Below are positions 20,321-30,683 of a stretch of DNA of 64,000 nucleotides, piece by piece. A program made the translations under genes and the position numbers. The stretch lies in assembly GCF_000002875.2 (NCBI RefSeq), contig NC_009406.2:62001-126000 (forward strand), read 5' to 3'. The DNA comes from Leishmania infantum JPCM5. Taxonomy: Eukaryota > Euglenozoa > Kinetoplastea > Trypanosomatida > Trypanosomatidae. A model generated the notes under the pieces. That model worked only from the letters and a program-made list of their open reading frames with translations, was not told the DNA's origin and ran no database searches. The stretch's first letter is position 1, and each line of letters begins with the position of its first letter.

Positions 20321-21551
20321 CAAAACAGAGCATACGACAGAAAAACATGAGCGGAAACCAGGGTTACAGAGAGAAGTGCTGCTGCTCTTAAGACGCCGCG
20401 TCAAGCGTGTGCAGCTGTCGGCGTTCGTATTCGTGCATATACTTGCACTGGGAGCAGATCCAGTCGAACATACAACAACACACACACAAAAAGAAAAGAA
20501 ACCGAACCCGGTGCGCACCAGTGTGCGTGTCTGTCTGCGTTTATGTGTCTCTGTGTGCGTGTGTGCCGCACTCATTCGCGAAGGGGGTGGGGGCAGAGAG
20601 GTTGACAGAGGGCGGAACAAAACGATGCGCACGGACGGACGAAACGACAAGGAGAGAGTCGCTGGCATACCCCGGTGACGTCTGCACCATCGAACGTAAA
20701 CAACACCGGGAAAACGAACAGACAGAAAAATAAAGTCCGTCGTGTTGCGTGTGTGTGCGCATGTGCATCTCTGTGATGGGCGGATACCGTTCTAGAAAGC
20801 TCAGCGCAGCGCTGCTCACCAAATACGCATACACACCTAAATACCCAAGAGGAGGTAAAAAGAAAACAACAGTAGAGGACAAGGAAGTGCGATTAGGGGC
20901 TGAGTGGGTGGGTGAGTTTCGTTTTGATGTTATGCCCTCACCAGCGGAGACAATAAATAAGGAAAACAGAACAACGTGAGTACTCACAGTGACGGGGTAC
21001 GTCAACCAAACAGAAGAAAACAGGGGAGAAGGTGGGGGAGAGTGGGGGGAGATCAAAGTAGGGCGGAAGGACAGGGCGCGTGTATCCGTCTCTATGCGTG
21101 GGGAGGGGTAGGAGAGACCTGGCATGTGGGTGCGTCACGCGTCGCGGGCTCCATCAAGCGCTTCAACAAGGAGCCCCTCAACAGAGCAGGTGCCCAGACG
21201 CCATCATACCAGTACGAGGAGTTCTCTGACCCTTTCCAGCTAGCACCCGCCCACACCCGCCCTTCGCTGCACATCATGCCATTCACCCCCTTTTTTTGCA
21301 CACCTCCGCTCCCTCGTGCCCGCTTTCCTTCTCGCTCCCTATTTCGAAAAACAAAGAAGTGAAGGGGGGATGAGCTGATGCACACACCGACACACACACA
21401 CACGAAATAAGGGAAGGATTCACTTGGAGGGAGTCGATCTCAAGGAAAGAGAAATGCTGAGCAACAGACAATAAAAAAAAAGAAGGAGGAGAGTGGGTGG
21501 TGAAGGTGCAGAGCTGTGTGTGTTTTGGCTCACCTCGAGGAGCCATCCTGG

Positions 21552-21611
21552 CACACACACACACACACACGCACATGAGCATACACAACCGCAGCTATAT
21601 ATATATATATT
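21552..21611. repeat. Compound (CA)n ... (TA)n microsatellite
   Basis: A CA run at 21,552-21,570 followed after a short gap by a TA run at 21,596-21,611. A further CA run follows at 21,732-21,750. Confidence 0.9.
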
Positions 21612-23592
21612 CGCACACAGAGAGGCACAAACACACGCACGTGCCCACCCCTACTCCAACAACAACGAGGTACCCCAGCCAACAACGAAGGACCGAAGGA
21701 AAACGAAAGAGCACTAAAAAAATAAGAAACAGACACACACACACACACACGCGCAGAGATACAGAAGCAAGCAAGAAGAAAAAAAATGAAAAAACGTGTC
21801 CTTTCCTACCTGAAGAGCCGGCAGGCCGCAAGCAGCGAAGTATTGGTTGTGAGAAAGACGCAAAGACGACAAGAAGGAGGCTGACGTGTACGCTCACAAA
21901 TTTCCGCTGTTCATTCGTTCACTGTGAACGCCTTCACCATGGCTGCCAAACAGGTATCACCGATACGCGTGGGCGTTCCTCTGAACAGCCGGTTCACGTG
22001 TCTGTGGCTCACCCGCTCCCCGCTCGCACGCTCCACGGACCTCAACAGCGGAGCGCAGACAACAACAGCACAGCAAAAAAAAAACACGATTCACAGCTAC
22101 GAGGACGTGCTGGTAGGAGGAAAAACAGAAGGGGAAAAAGAAAAGGAGAGAGCGCGACATACGCAAGCTGAGCCATAAACGAAAAACATGCAGCTCTACA
22201 TACACCTTATCTATGTCAGTGCCTCCTCGCGCACCTTGGCGTCTCTCCGACAACTCTCTTACGTCGTTCTTGTTTCGGTTGTATAACGAAGAAAACACGT
22301 GCTTATTTCCGGTATAAAAGTTAGCATAACGAACGGCGCGCACACACACAAGCAATCCAACGGAGAAAAGGGAGGAGGGTGGGGTGGGGGCGGAGAAAAT
22401 CATTCTCTTCGTTTCCCTCTCCGTCGTGATCTACACCGCTCTCCTTCTACGCATCGATGTAGTGTGTTGTCACGAACGTGTCGCCGACAGTATGCGCTTC
22501 CCGACGAGGAGAGTTGTCTTTTCTCTGCGAGTCCTTCGTCGGCGCCCCACAAGCATAGCGCTCACATGCATGCCGCTCAGGCACTAGCAAATTGCCAAAG
22601 GAAACTGACGGGCACAGGCAGAGGCACACGCGCAGGGCGGCCCAGATCATGGGAAGCAGGGAAGGAGTGAGGTTAGGGAATGTGGGTAGGGGTAATCCTT
22701 AATCTACCTTTTATCAGTGCACCGGGCTCTCCTGTAGAGCTATATCGTTTTTTTTTTTCGTTGTTGTTGTTTCCCCTTTTCCGTTTGGTTTGTTCGCAGT
22801 TTTGGTTGGGTTACATGAAGCGATGCCCTTGTTATCATCTTTCTGTTTATTGGGGGAGGGGGAAGGGGGTTCGTTTCTTTTTCGCTTTCTTTCCTCTCGT
22901 TTGCGCTCTCTACCATGTTGCGTCTGCTCGTGTTCTGCGTACATGTCGATGCATGCACATACAGGGTGCGCTTGGGAGGAGGGGGGGTGCTGACGGCTGC
23001 CTCTTCGGCCTTGCGCACTTGTCTGTGAAGAAGAAGGTATGGTGAAGGGGTGGGAGTGCGTGGGGAAACAGTCAGAGAGCGGGCCGGCGACGATGAAGAA
23101 CAATAACAAAAGGTGAAGAGCCCTCGTGTCTTCTGTGTACGCGTGCACCCCCTCTTCGCCTCCCCCCTTGTGTGAACCACCCTGCAGCCCATCATCGCCG
23201 CCACTATCTGCACCCAAGCAAGAACATACGTACAGAAGCACGCACACACACGCACGAAAGCCCGAATCAACCGTTCACCGCCGCTTCCCACTTCACCCGT
23301 AGCGTGCAAACGTGTGCGCCGCTCTCCTGCATATTAGCGAGAGGGGAGGGGGGAAACAAAGAAAACACAGCACAGATGCAGGCACCCACCAGCGCGCCTC
23401 TCCTGCCTCTCCTCGTAGAGTCTCTCCCTGCTCTTGGGTGCGTGTATGTGTGTGTGTGGGGGGGGGAGAGGGAGGGGAGGGAGGGGAGGGAGACGCTTTT
23501 CAGCGCGCGTCTTGTGCCGCTTTGCCTCTTCTTGCACGCTAATGGGCAAAGAGGAGGCGGGAGGAGAGGCGGCCGCTTCTCTGCTTCGTCTA

Positions 23593-25050
23593 CTACACCA
23601 CGCCGTAGATCGTGGCGGTGGTGCCGAAGCAAATGATCGTGACGCCGCAGATGAGGAGGACGATGGCACCAAAGTAGTTGTAGTAGCCGACCTTTTTCAG
23701 CTCGTAGCCGCCGCTGTAGATAAAGAAGAGCGCCGGAAAGACGAAGGCGATGAAGCCGCCGGTGAAAGAGCCGAGCAGGCCAAACACGGTGTTTACATTC
23801 GGGATGAATAGGCCACACAGCAGCGAGACGAGGCTGAGGAAGGTGCACAGAACGGCGTTCTTCCACCAGGCAACGGTGTGCAAATCCCAGCCGATGAGGT
23901 GGTGAACTGAGTCGCGGGAGGGCAGAATGTGCAGCGCGAAGGCAACGCAGAGCTTCACAACAAGGCCAACGTAGGCGACGGCAAAGTAGTAGTCCGTCAA
24001 CGGACGGTACATGCGCAGCAGCGAGGACCCGACCTTGTCGCCAAAGTCGCAGTAGCCGAAGAAGCCGGTCACCCAGTAAAAGACGGTGCAGATGAGCATG
24101 CTGACAAGAACCTGCAACTCGAAGAAGCGAACGCTGGGCTTGGGGGTTTCGTTGAACACCTGGTACGCGTTCGACTGGCACAGAAATGCGAAGACGAACT
24201 GGCCGAGTCCTTGAATGGCTCGATTGCCCGTGTTGAACAAGCGCAGGCCCTTGCTGGTGATGCCCTCCTTCAGGCCGTGGGTGGCGGAGTGGATGACGAC
24301 GCAGACGACAAAGTACAAAACGAAGACAACGCCGAAGAGAGAGACGTAGCGGAGCGAGTTGATCTGCCGCGGCAGCGAGAGAGGCAGCATCAGCAGCAGA
24401 AACGTGACTGAAGTGAGCACGCGTTGGAAGCTCACACTCCGGTAGTAGCCCTGAACGCGATCGTCATTGAGAAAGGCGTGCCACAGGTCGTTGATGCAGA
24501 TTACGTAGGCGATGCACGCGCCCATGCATTTGATGAACATGATCACCGCCGTGAAGATGTCTCCGCCGCGCCCAAAGAGAATGCGCGCTGTCAGCTCGTA
24601 GCTCCTAATGCCCGTCTTGCCGTAGACTATAGCGAGGAGGCGCACCGAGTACACCGTCAGCAGATAAATCACAATAAGGTAGATTGTGCCCATGACGATG
24701 CCGGACGTGTCGAAGGCGTAGGGTAAGCCAAGAATACCAGCGCCGAGACTGCTGCCAGCGAGGTTGAAGACGCCGCTAGCGAAACCGCCCGGCGGGATTA
24801 CGCGGCGCATCAGGCGCACGAGAAACATCGGCTGCTGCTTGGGCACCTCCACCTCTGCGTTGCATTCTGTCACGAGTTCATGCACCTGGTCAAAGGTTTC
24901 ATGCATTTCCTTCTCTTCCTTGCAGATGGTCGCATCGATCTCGGCAGCGGCGCGGTTATCGCCGCTCGCTGGGGTCGACGACTGAGTCTCCTCCTTGTAA
25001 CGCTGACGGCCGCCGTCCTGCATCACGGTGTAGTCGGGGTTGTGGGACAT
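23593..25050 (-). CDS. Amino acid permease (AAAP/AAT family)
   Basis: 485 aa from the ATG at 25050 (MSHNPDYTV); 29 more upstream codons need a non-ATG start. A hydrophilic N-terminal tail of about 80 residues leads to the segment RRVIPPGGFASGVFNLAGSS (82-101), continuing into SLGAGILGLPYAF, the first transmembrane helix signature of the trypanosomatid amino acid transporter family. About ten more hydrophobic helices follow, ending in a short C terminus (TATIYGVV), and the length matches the family. It should move amino acids across the plasma membrane or an internal membrane; the substrate cannot be read from sequence. Genes of this family often sit in tandem arrays, but only one copy is present here and the 6.9 kb downstream is empty of genes. 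Confidence 0.93.
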   Translation of the reverse strand: MSHNPDYTVMQDGGRQRYKEETQSSTPASGDNRAAAEIDATICKEEKEMHETFDQVHELVTECNAEVEVPKQQPMFLVRLMRRVIPPGGFASGVFNLAGSSLGAGILGLPYAFDTSGIVMGTIYLIVIYLLTVYSVRLLAIVYGKTGIRSYELTARILFGRGGDIFTAVIMFIKCMGACIAYVICINDLWHAFLNDDRVQGYYRSVSFQRVLTSVTFLLLMLPLSLPRQINSLRYVSLFGVVFVLYFVVCVVIHSATHGLKEGITSKGLRLFNTGNRAIQGLGQFVFAFLCQSNAYQVFNETPKPSVRFFELQVLVSMLICTVFYWVTGFFGYCDFGDKVGSSLLRMYRPLTDYYFAVAYVGLVVKLCVAFALHILPSRDSVHHLIGWDLHTVAWWKNAVLCTFLSLVSLLCGLFIPNVNTVFGLLGSFTGGFIAFVFPALFFIYSGGYELKKVGYYNYFGAIVLLICGVTIICFGTTATIYGVV

Positions 25051-25240
25051 GGTTTGGTCACGTGCGCGTACGTGAATGTGAGGAAACAGAGGAAAGGGGG
25101 GAAGAGGGAACCGCGACAAAAAAAAAAGAACCGCCACGGAGCCGGTGGACGAAGTGGTCGGGCGCGCCTATGCGTGTATACGTTTGCGACTGTGCGAACG
25201 AGAGGAAGATGAGATGGGGGGGGAACGGCAGATTTCTTTC

Positions 25241-25300
25241 CTAAGCGAAAACGAAACCGCGAAGCGTGAAAAAAAAAAGAACGAAAAGGGAGAAAAGGGA
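25241..25300 (-). promoter_or_regulatory. Probable spliced-leader acceptor for the permease gene
   Basis: A T/C-rich tract on the transcribed strand (complement of about 25,268-25,300) followed by TTAG, with the AG at the complement of 25,241-25,242, about 190 nt upstream of the ATG. A second pyrimidine tract lies nearer the gene but has no AG before the ATG, so it cannot serve this start. Confidence 0.5.
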
Positions 25301-26537
25301 GCGGAGGGCTTATCTGCGCGTACGTGTATGTAGGTGTTTAGGTGGTACATGTGGGAAACGCGGTGGGGTGTGCAGGTGAAGTAGAGGGGCAGCAGTGGCA
25401 GTAATAGCGTGCATGGGGAGAGAGGCAGAGATGGCCGCAGTGCACAGCTCATGCTATGAAGCACGGAAGTCGTCAAGTTTTCTATATACAAGAAGATGCT
25501 TGCCGAACGCCATGGCGAGCCTCGCCGAGTGGCGCACAGGAGACCGGAATGCATGGCTCTACTCCCACAGCACGAGAAGCGGGACTGGAGTGACCAGGAA
25601 GGGGACGTTAGGCGTGCGAGAGAGAGAGACGAGGATCAAGCGCTCGCCCGCTCACCCATGTCGGCCGACCGTCACACCGACACACAGGACGGATACAAGC
25701 TCATGTGTCCCCTCCTCCTTTCCAAACAGCACGGCTGCCTCGTAGTGGCACACTTTCTTTTCGCTTTAACGGATCTGAGGAGCTGAGATTCTTCGAAAAG
25801 TTGAGTTTCTGTGTAGAAGAGATGGAAAGGGGAGTGGTAGAGGGAAGGGGGGGGATTCGAAGAAATACACGATAAACCCAACGTGTTCCGCTTCTGTGAA
25901 CAGAAAAGCGAACCATCACGCCAGTGTCATGCATCTTTCTTTCCATCTGTTTTGCGTGCGTGCGCGCATCTGTTGAGCGTTCCTCCCTTTTTTCATCGGG
26001 GAACGGTGAGGAGAGGGAGATCCGAACGCTGTTCTGTGTCGTACAAACCTAAAACGGCGCCAGAGCGACACAAGAACCGGGGAACACACGCCCCTCCCCC
26101 AACTCCCTCCCTCCCCTCTGCACACACGACGGTACAGGTGGGTATGCATCTACGCACTGTGCGCACATACTTCAGAGCAGAGGAAGAGTGAGCGAAAGAA
26201 GACACCCACGCCATTCGACAAAAAGGAAAAAAAAAAGAAACGGAAGAATCTGAGCTGGACTATCCTGGGCGGCGCAGAGGACGCCGCACGCGCACCAACC
26301 GACAACCACACAAGCGCATACGCCATCGCCTCAGTTCCCTCGCGCGGTGCCTGAACGTTTGTGCGCCGGCTTGCGTCTCTATTTCCGTGTGAGCTGTCTA
26401 GCTCTGTGTGTGCGTGGCTATGCGTACACCGCAGCTCTCCGAGGAAGCGCAAGAGGGAGTTGGGAAGCAAACAAAAAAAAAGAAATAAGACATCAAACCA
26501 ACAAGATGAGAGGAGGGCGTGAGTAGACGCGATCTGC
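25301..26537. other. Intergenic region, no gene seen
   Basis: Spacer upstream of the permease acceptor, probably containing the 3' UTR of the 329-aa gene. Mixed composition, with no coding frame or clear repeat. Confidence 0.6.
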
Positions 26538-27527
26538 TCATGGCGGCGAGGATCGCGCCATGGACGGCTGTGGCGCCGCGTCGTCGGCAAACGTGAGATG
26601 CTTGCCTGCCGCCTTGGGGCGCTCGTCGACAGCGGCCACTGACGGCGGTGGTGTAGCCGCCTCCGAAAGACGTGAGGGTGGTAGACAGCCGTTCTCACCG
26701 TCCTCTGGGATCGGCGAAGGAATTTCAGTTGTCGCCACGTTATCCGTGGTGGGCTCGGTCTCGGTGGCGCTGCTCACCTCTCCCTCAGCGTGGCAGCGGG
26801 GAGCACTGTTGCCGCCAAGGGTGCCGGAGTTGAGCGCAGTGACGCCGCTCGCAGTCTTCTTATCAGCCTGTGATAAGTGCGCGGGCGTTACTGCGAGCGC
26901 AGACGGCGGCGATGCGACGGCCCCCTCCTCATCTATGCTCAGGCAAACCGGAGGGGCTGCTGCATTGCCGTCCTCCATTGGCAAAGGCTGCGCCGGCGTA
27001 TCTTCGCACTCTGTGTAAGGCATCGCTTGCGGGGGCTGCTTGTGGCTCAACGTCTCCTGCTCGTGCACTGATGGCGTGGCTGCGCCCTTCTCTGCACACG
27101 CGGGGCCAATGGCGCGGTCAAACCCCGTAAGCGTCTCGTCACTCACGCCTGTCACATCAGCCTCAACACAAAAGGTGCTGCCGGATACATCAACGCTGCC
27201 GTCAGCCCCCCCGAGAAGCGCGTCCGCGGGGCTGGCGAGGTCGTCTTGGAGTGCAACCGTCGCCGAGACACGAGCGGCACTTTCAACGTCTGCGTCCTCA
27301 TTGAGATCGATCACGCTCGTAGCATCCGCGGTGACTTCCTTCCGTGCCTGCTTCTCAAGGCGGTAGCGTTTTGCCGCCGGTGATAGCGAGGCAGCTTGGC
27401 CGAAGCGCATCTCTGTCGGAACGCTTGATGCATCGGGTTCGGTCTGCTGCTGTGCTCCCTGTTCGTGACGCTGTGACTGTATACCGGGCAGCAGAACACC
27501 GTGCTCCTCAGTCGAATGAGCTGACAT
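26538..27527 (-). CDS. Hydrophilic low-complexity protein, unknown function
   Basis: 329 aa from an ATG at 27527. The sequence is rich in Ala, Ser, Thr, Pro, Glu and Asp, with no hydrophobic segment and no recognisable fold, so it is probably mostly disordered. The most ordered-looking part is residues about 45-90: a basic patch KRYRLEKQARK, which could act as a nuclear localisation signal or short helix, followed by an acidic DLNEDADVE. A second compact motif, KHLTFADD, lies near the C terminus. Codon third positions are GC-rich, and the frame is long and closed only near sensible UTR, so I accept it as a gene. I do not recognise a family. Confidence 0.75.
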   Translation of the reverse strand: MSAHSTEEHGVLLPGIQSQRHEQGAQQQTEPDASSVPTEMRFGQAASLSPAAKRYRLEKQARKEVTADATSVIDLNEDADVESAARVSATVALQDDLASPADALLGGADGSVDVSGSTFCVEADVTGVSDETLTGFDRAIGPACAEKGAATPSVHEQETLSHKQPPQAMPYTECEDTPAQPLPMEDGNAAAPPVCLSIDEEGAVASPPSALAVTPAHLSQADKKTASGVTALNSGTLGGNSAPRCHAEGEVSSATETEPTTDNVATTEIPSPIPEDGENGCLPPSRLSEAATPPPSVAAVDERPKAAGKHLTFADDAAPQPSMARSSPP

Positions 27528-28689
27528 GGCCGCTCAGCCGATGCTCTCTGGCGCGCAACCGGAAAGATGAAACACAGCAGAGAGCAGGGAGGCACAAGGA
27601 GGCAACCGCACGCAGCGTGTCTTTGTCTGAGTTTTAGGTCTCGACGTTTCTCAGGCGGAGTAGTGAGGGCGGGGTGGGGTGCTTGTGAGTGCGACTCGAT
27701 ACCGTTGCGGGGGCGACCGGTAAGGAAAGGCGTGGGGGGGGAGGGAGGGAGGGAGGGGGAGGCAACAGAATTGTGAAACGGCCTTTCTGAGCACGACCGG
27801 CGAAAACGCCAAACCCAACGTGCAGAGGAGGGATGAGTTGATGTTGGTGGCGCAGCAACGAAGAAGGAGATGAATGACGTTTGCCGCTGCTTAGGATGTC
27901 AGCATACGTGGACGAGGCAGCGCAGGGGAGGAGCGTGAGGAGGACGTGACGGGTGTTGGATGGCGGAAAAGTGGGCCGCGAGGCAAGACTCACATGGGTG
28001 AGGCCAGGCAGAGCCAAACGCAATCGTGCGGCAGCAGAGGATACGGCGGATGCGGTCCTTGAGGTCTCGGCCACGTCGCATTGGTGGGGGTTTTGGATTG
28101 CGCATTCGTGGTGGCAGTACGCATGCGGAGACAAACACGCGAAGAACAGGATCGAAGAAGAAGCAAGAGAGTGAGAGGCACGCACACCAGCATGGAAAGA
28201 CTCTGCGCCCCCGCTCCCTGTCCCTCCTTTCCATCGTGACGAAACCCAGGTAGCGGGGGGGGAGGGGGAGGATGCACACAACCGAGGAAAAACAGCAGAA
28301 AAGGAACAATGAAGCGAAGAAACAAGCAAAAAAAAACGAAAATGAGGCACATCAACACCACAAAAAGGCAGGAAGGTGGGAAGGGGTGGGGCTGAGGAGC
28401 CCGGGTAGGAAAAAAGGACGATGAGAGTGCTGAGGGGAGGAGGGGAAGAAAGAGCAACATAGATCGATTCATATATATATATAGGTGTGCGTGCAATTTA
28501 TATCTGCAGATGCATACATGTAGATATTATATGGAAATAGGCGAGAGACGCAAAGACAAGGCGTGCATTGTACACGGTAGCAACGATATACAAACATATA
28601 TGCGTACGTATGCATATTCAAAAAACCGACGGAACAAAAAGGCAGGGGAAGATACGAGTATATTCTTTTTGTCTCCCCCAGGTGTCATC
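27528..28689. other. Intergenic region, no gene seen
   Basis: G-rich purine tracts on the plus strand at 27,735-27,765 and 28,250-28,275, and a (TA)n run near 28,471-28,483. These are pyrimidine tracts on the transcribed strand. No coding frame is supported. Confidence 0.55.
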
Positions 28690-29486
28690 ACTGCGAGCGC
28701 TGCGGTAGCGAGGCGCCATCCGTGACGGTTCGACGCCCCATGCGCGAGGTCTTCTTCCTGCGCGCGGAAGCGTCTCTTCGATGCGTCACGCGCTCCTTCC
28801 GCCAGCAACCGCCCGCCTATCTCGCTGGTCGGAGCGCGAATCCGAGGCAACGTATAATCTCGAAACGATGGCAGAGAGGCACTTTGGACGGTTTGCACCG
28901 ACGGCGGAGAGAGACGGGTCGGATGCCTCCTCGGGCGGGGACAGGAATGGGTCGGGCAGTCCAAACGGCTCGCAGAGAAACATGGAGTGGGAGGCGGCGA
29001 AGGAGACCTTGGCAGCGCTGGCATCGGCAATTCCGTGACGACGTTGTTCTTCTTCCAGACCCGGGCAACACCACAGACTTTCGGGGGAACTCCTCGCAGC
29101 GGTGGCCACGCACCCACAGCGCGGCTTTTACACGATCGCCGACCTCGTTGGATGCGGGTGAGGTGCACCGTGAGCGGTACACGCTCCACATCTTACCGCA
29201 CCGCAAAGGTGGCGTTCGTGCGCAGAACGCGCAAGTGGGTGATGGCGTCCCGCACGTGGCCACGCGCAGCAGAGGACTAGTGCATACACGGAAAGTGACC
29301 CAGCACCCTCCCCCCACCACCACCCTGGTCACGTCTCTCTCTACGGCCTCTATGCCGTAACCTTCGCCGCAGAAGCCGACCTCAAGAAGCAGTTTCGCAG
29401 GCGCGTGGCTCCCCACATAGCGGGGCACTGGACGGACCGCGGCACCACGTTGGGGTGGCCAGCTTCGCTACGGAGATACGAATAAG
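28690..29486 (+). pseudogene. Probable degenerate gene, frames broken; strand uncertain
   Basis: This block has coding-like composition but no frame stays open. Read on the plus strand, protein-like pieces fall in different frames: ERHFGRFAPTAERDG (about 28,870), LLAAVATHPQRGFYTIADLV (about 29,095-29,150), ERYTLHILPHRKGG (about 29,174-29,215) and GLYAVTFAAEADLKKQFRRR (about 29,345-29,404), closing at a stop at 29,484-29,486. The joints need at least two frameshifts and there are internal stops. The minus strand also gives plausible pieces (RDAITHLRVLRTNATFAVR then a stop, and MWGATRLRNCFLRSASAAK), so the strand is not settled. A relic on the plus strand would run against the surrounding transcription unit. 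I do not recognise the parent family and do not reconstruct it. Confidence 0.4.
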
Positions 29487-29906
29487 CAATAACACACGAA
29501 GCGGGACCGGATCGCAGACAAGCGAGCCGCATGCCTCGGTCACTATAAAGGAAACAGAAAGGGAGGAACACCGGTCAGCGAGCAGATGTGCGCACACGCG
29601 CACTCACGCATTCCATGGAGGACCTGCCTCTTTCTGGAGGCAAGCGAGGAAGGCAGCGCGAGTAACCGGCTCGGCTCAAAGGAACCGCACGAGTTAGAGC
29701 AGCACGAGGGGCAGCAGTGGTATACCCCCCATCTACTCCTCCCCTCTTGAAGACGGAGACGCACGCGAGGGCAAAGGCAAAAAAAAAGAGTGTGGCCTTC
29801 GCCCCTATCTCATTCTTCGATGCTCTCTTCCTTGCTGAGAGTACCCGGTGCAGAGTGCAAGGTTGCACGCAGAGCTTACCTCCGTCATGCTCGCGCAGGT
29901 TTGCCA
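29487..29906. other. Probable 3' UTR of the phosphatase gene
   Basis: About 420 bases between the broken gene and the phosphatase stop codon. Mixed composition, with no coding frame seen. Confidence 0.5.
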
Positions 29907-30683
29907 TCATGAGCTCGATGAGGTCGGGCGGACGTAGTAGCTGCGCAGCTTCTCTAGCTGCTCCACACCTAGCCCAAGCTCTTTCTCCATGTACGCGTTT
30001 ACCGAGCCATACCTCTTGCACACCTCGCCAAAGCACAGCTCCAGGAAGAAGGCTTGGGCGCGGAACAGTATGTTGACAGCATCCTTCGAGATGATGCAGT
30101 TGCCCACTCTCACCGTTTCGCACGATGGCGGCACGCAGCACCGGTTCGTCAGCATGAAATCCTCCATCACAGCTTCTGCGGGCACGTCCAGAGCGGTCAA
30201 GAGGAGCGCGGCGGCCACGCCGGTGCGGTCCTTGCCAGCTGTGCAGTGGAACAAGACCGGCTGCCCTTTTGCTTCCCTGAGAAAAACGTCGAAGAAGTTC
30301 TTGTAGACGTCCTTGAAGTCGATGAGAAAGGTTGTTGAGATTCGCCGAAGCAGCGCCTCTGCAGATGGCCCGTCCAGCGACGGCTTCGTCAACACGTGCT
30401 CGGTAATGAAGCAGGTTTCGATCGGGATCGGGAAGTACGTGACACCCGCGAACGCGTACGGCGAGCGAGCCTTTTCCTCCGCACCACGAAAGTCGATGAT
30501 GTACTTGAGCCACAGCTTCTCCAAGAGCATCTTCTTGCCCTCAGGCGTGACGTCACCAACGTTGTCGGAGCGGTAGATGTGCTTGTACTTGACGACGTGC
30601 TTGCCATCCCGTGTATGGTAACCGCCGAGGTCGCGGCAGTTCTGCAGCCCCTCGACTTCGACGATACGCTTGTGGGCGGGCAT
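29907..30683 (-). CDS. Atypical lipid/tyrosine phosphatase, MptpB-like
   Basis: 258 aa from an ATG at 30683. The P-loop HCTAGKDRTG is at 146-155, with Cys147 as nucleophile and Arg153 as phosphate binder. The Lys-Asp inside the loop (AGKDR) is the mark of the bacterial MptpB-like family, whose members include a studied Leishmania phosphoinositide phosphatase. NCRDLGGY at 15-22 and FRGAEEKARSPYAF at 65-78 are the other conserved blocks. The length and single-domain layout fit. No membrane segment or targeting signal is visible, so it is probably cytosolic. Family members dephosphorylate phosphoinositides as well as phosphotyrosine and phosphoserine peptides; the substrate here is inferred only. 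The C terminus ends in four serines. Confidence 0.93.
   Translation of the reverse strand: MPAHKRIVEVEGLQNCRDLGGYHTRDGKHVVKYKHIYRSDNVGDVTPEGKKMLLEKLWLKYIIDFRGAEEKARSPYAFAGVTYFPIPIETCFITEHVLTKPSLDGPSAEALLRRISTTFLIDFKDVYKNFFDVFLREAKGQPVLFHCTAGKDRTGVAAALLLTALDVPAEAVMEDFMLTNRCCVPPSCETVRVGNCIISKDAVNILFRAQAFFLELCFGEVCKRYGSVNAYMEKELGLGVEQLEKLRSYYVRPTSSSS

Larger units (their letters stand above)
19826..23592. other. Gene-poor stretch, second part
   Basis: Spacer between the SIDER-like block and the amino acid permease gene, probably including that gene's 3' UTR. It holds (TG)n at 20,299-20,320, (CA)n at 21,552-21,570 and 21,732-21,750, and (TA)n at 21,596-21,611. There is a short coding-like patch on the plus strand at about 21,125-21,250, and a C/T-rich patch on the plus strand at 22,200-22,960. 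No complete gene is supported. Confidence 0.55.

Noticed and set aside
21497..22171. A 224-codon plus-strand frame
   Set aside because: It is built largely from CA and TA microsatellites and A-runs, with no codon bias or fold.
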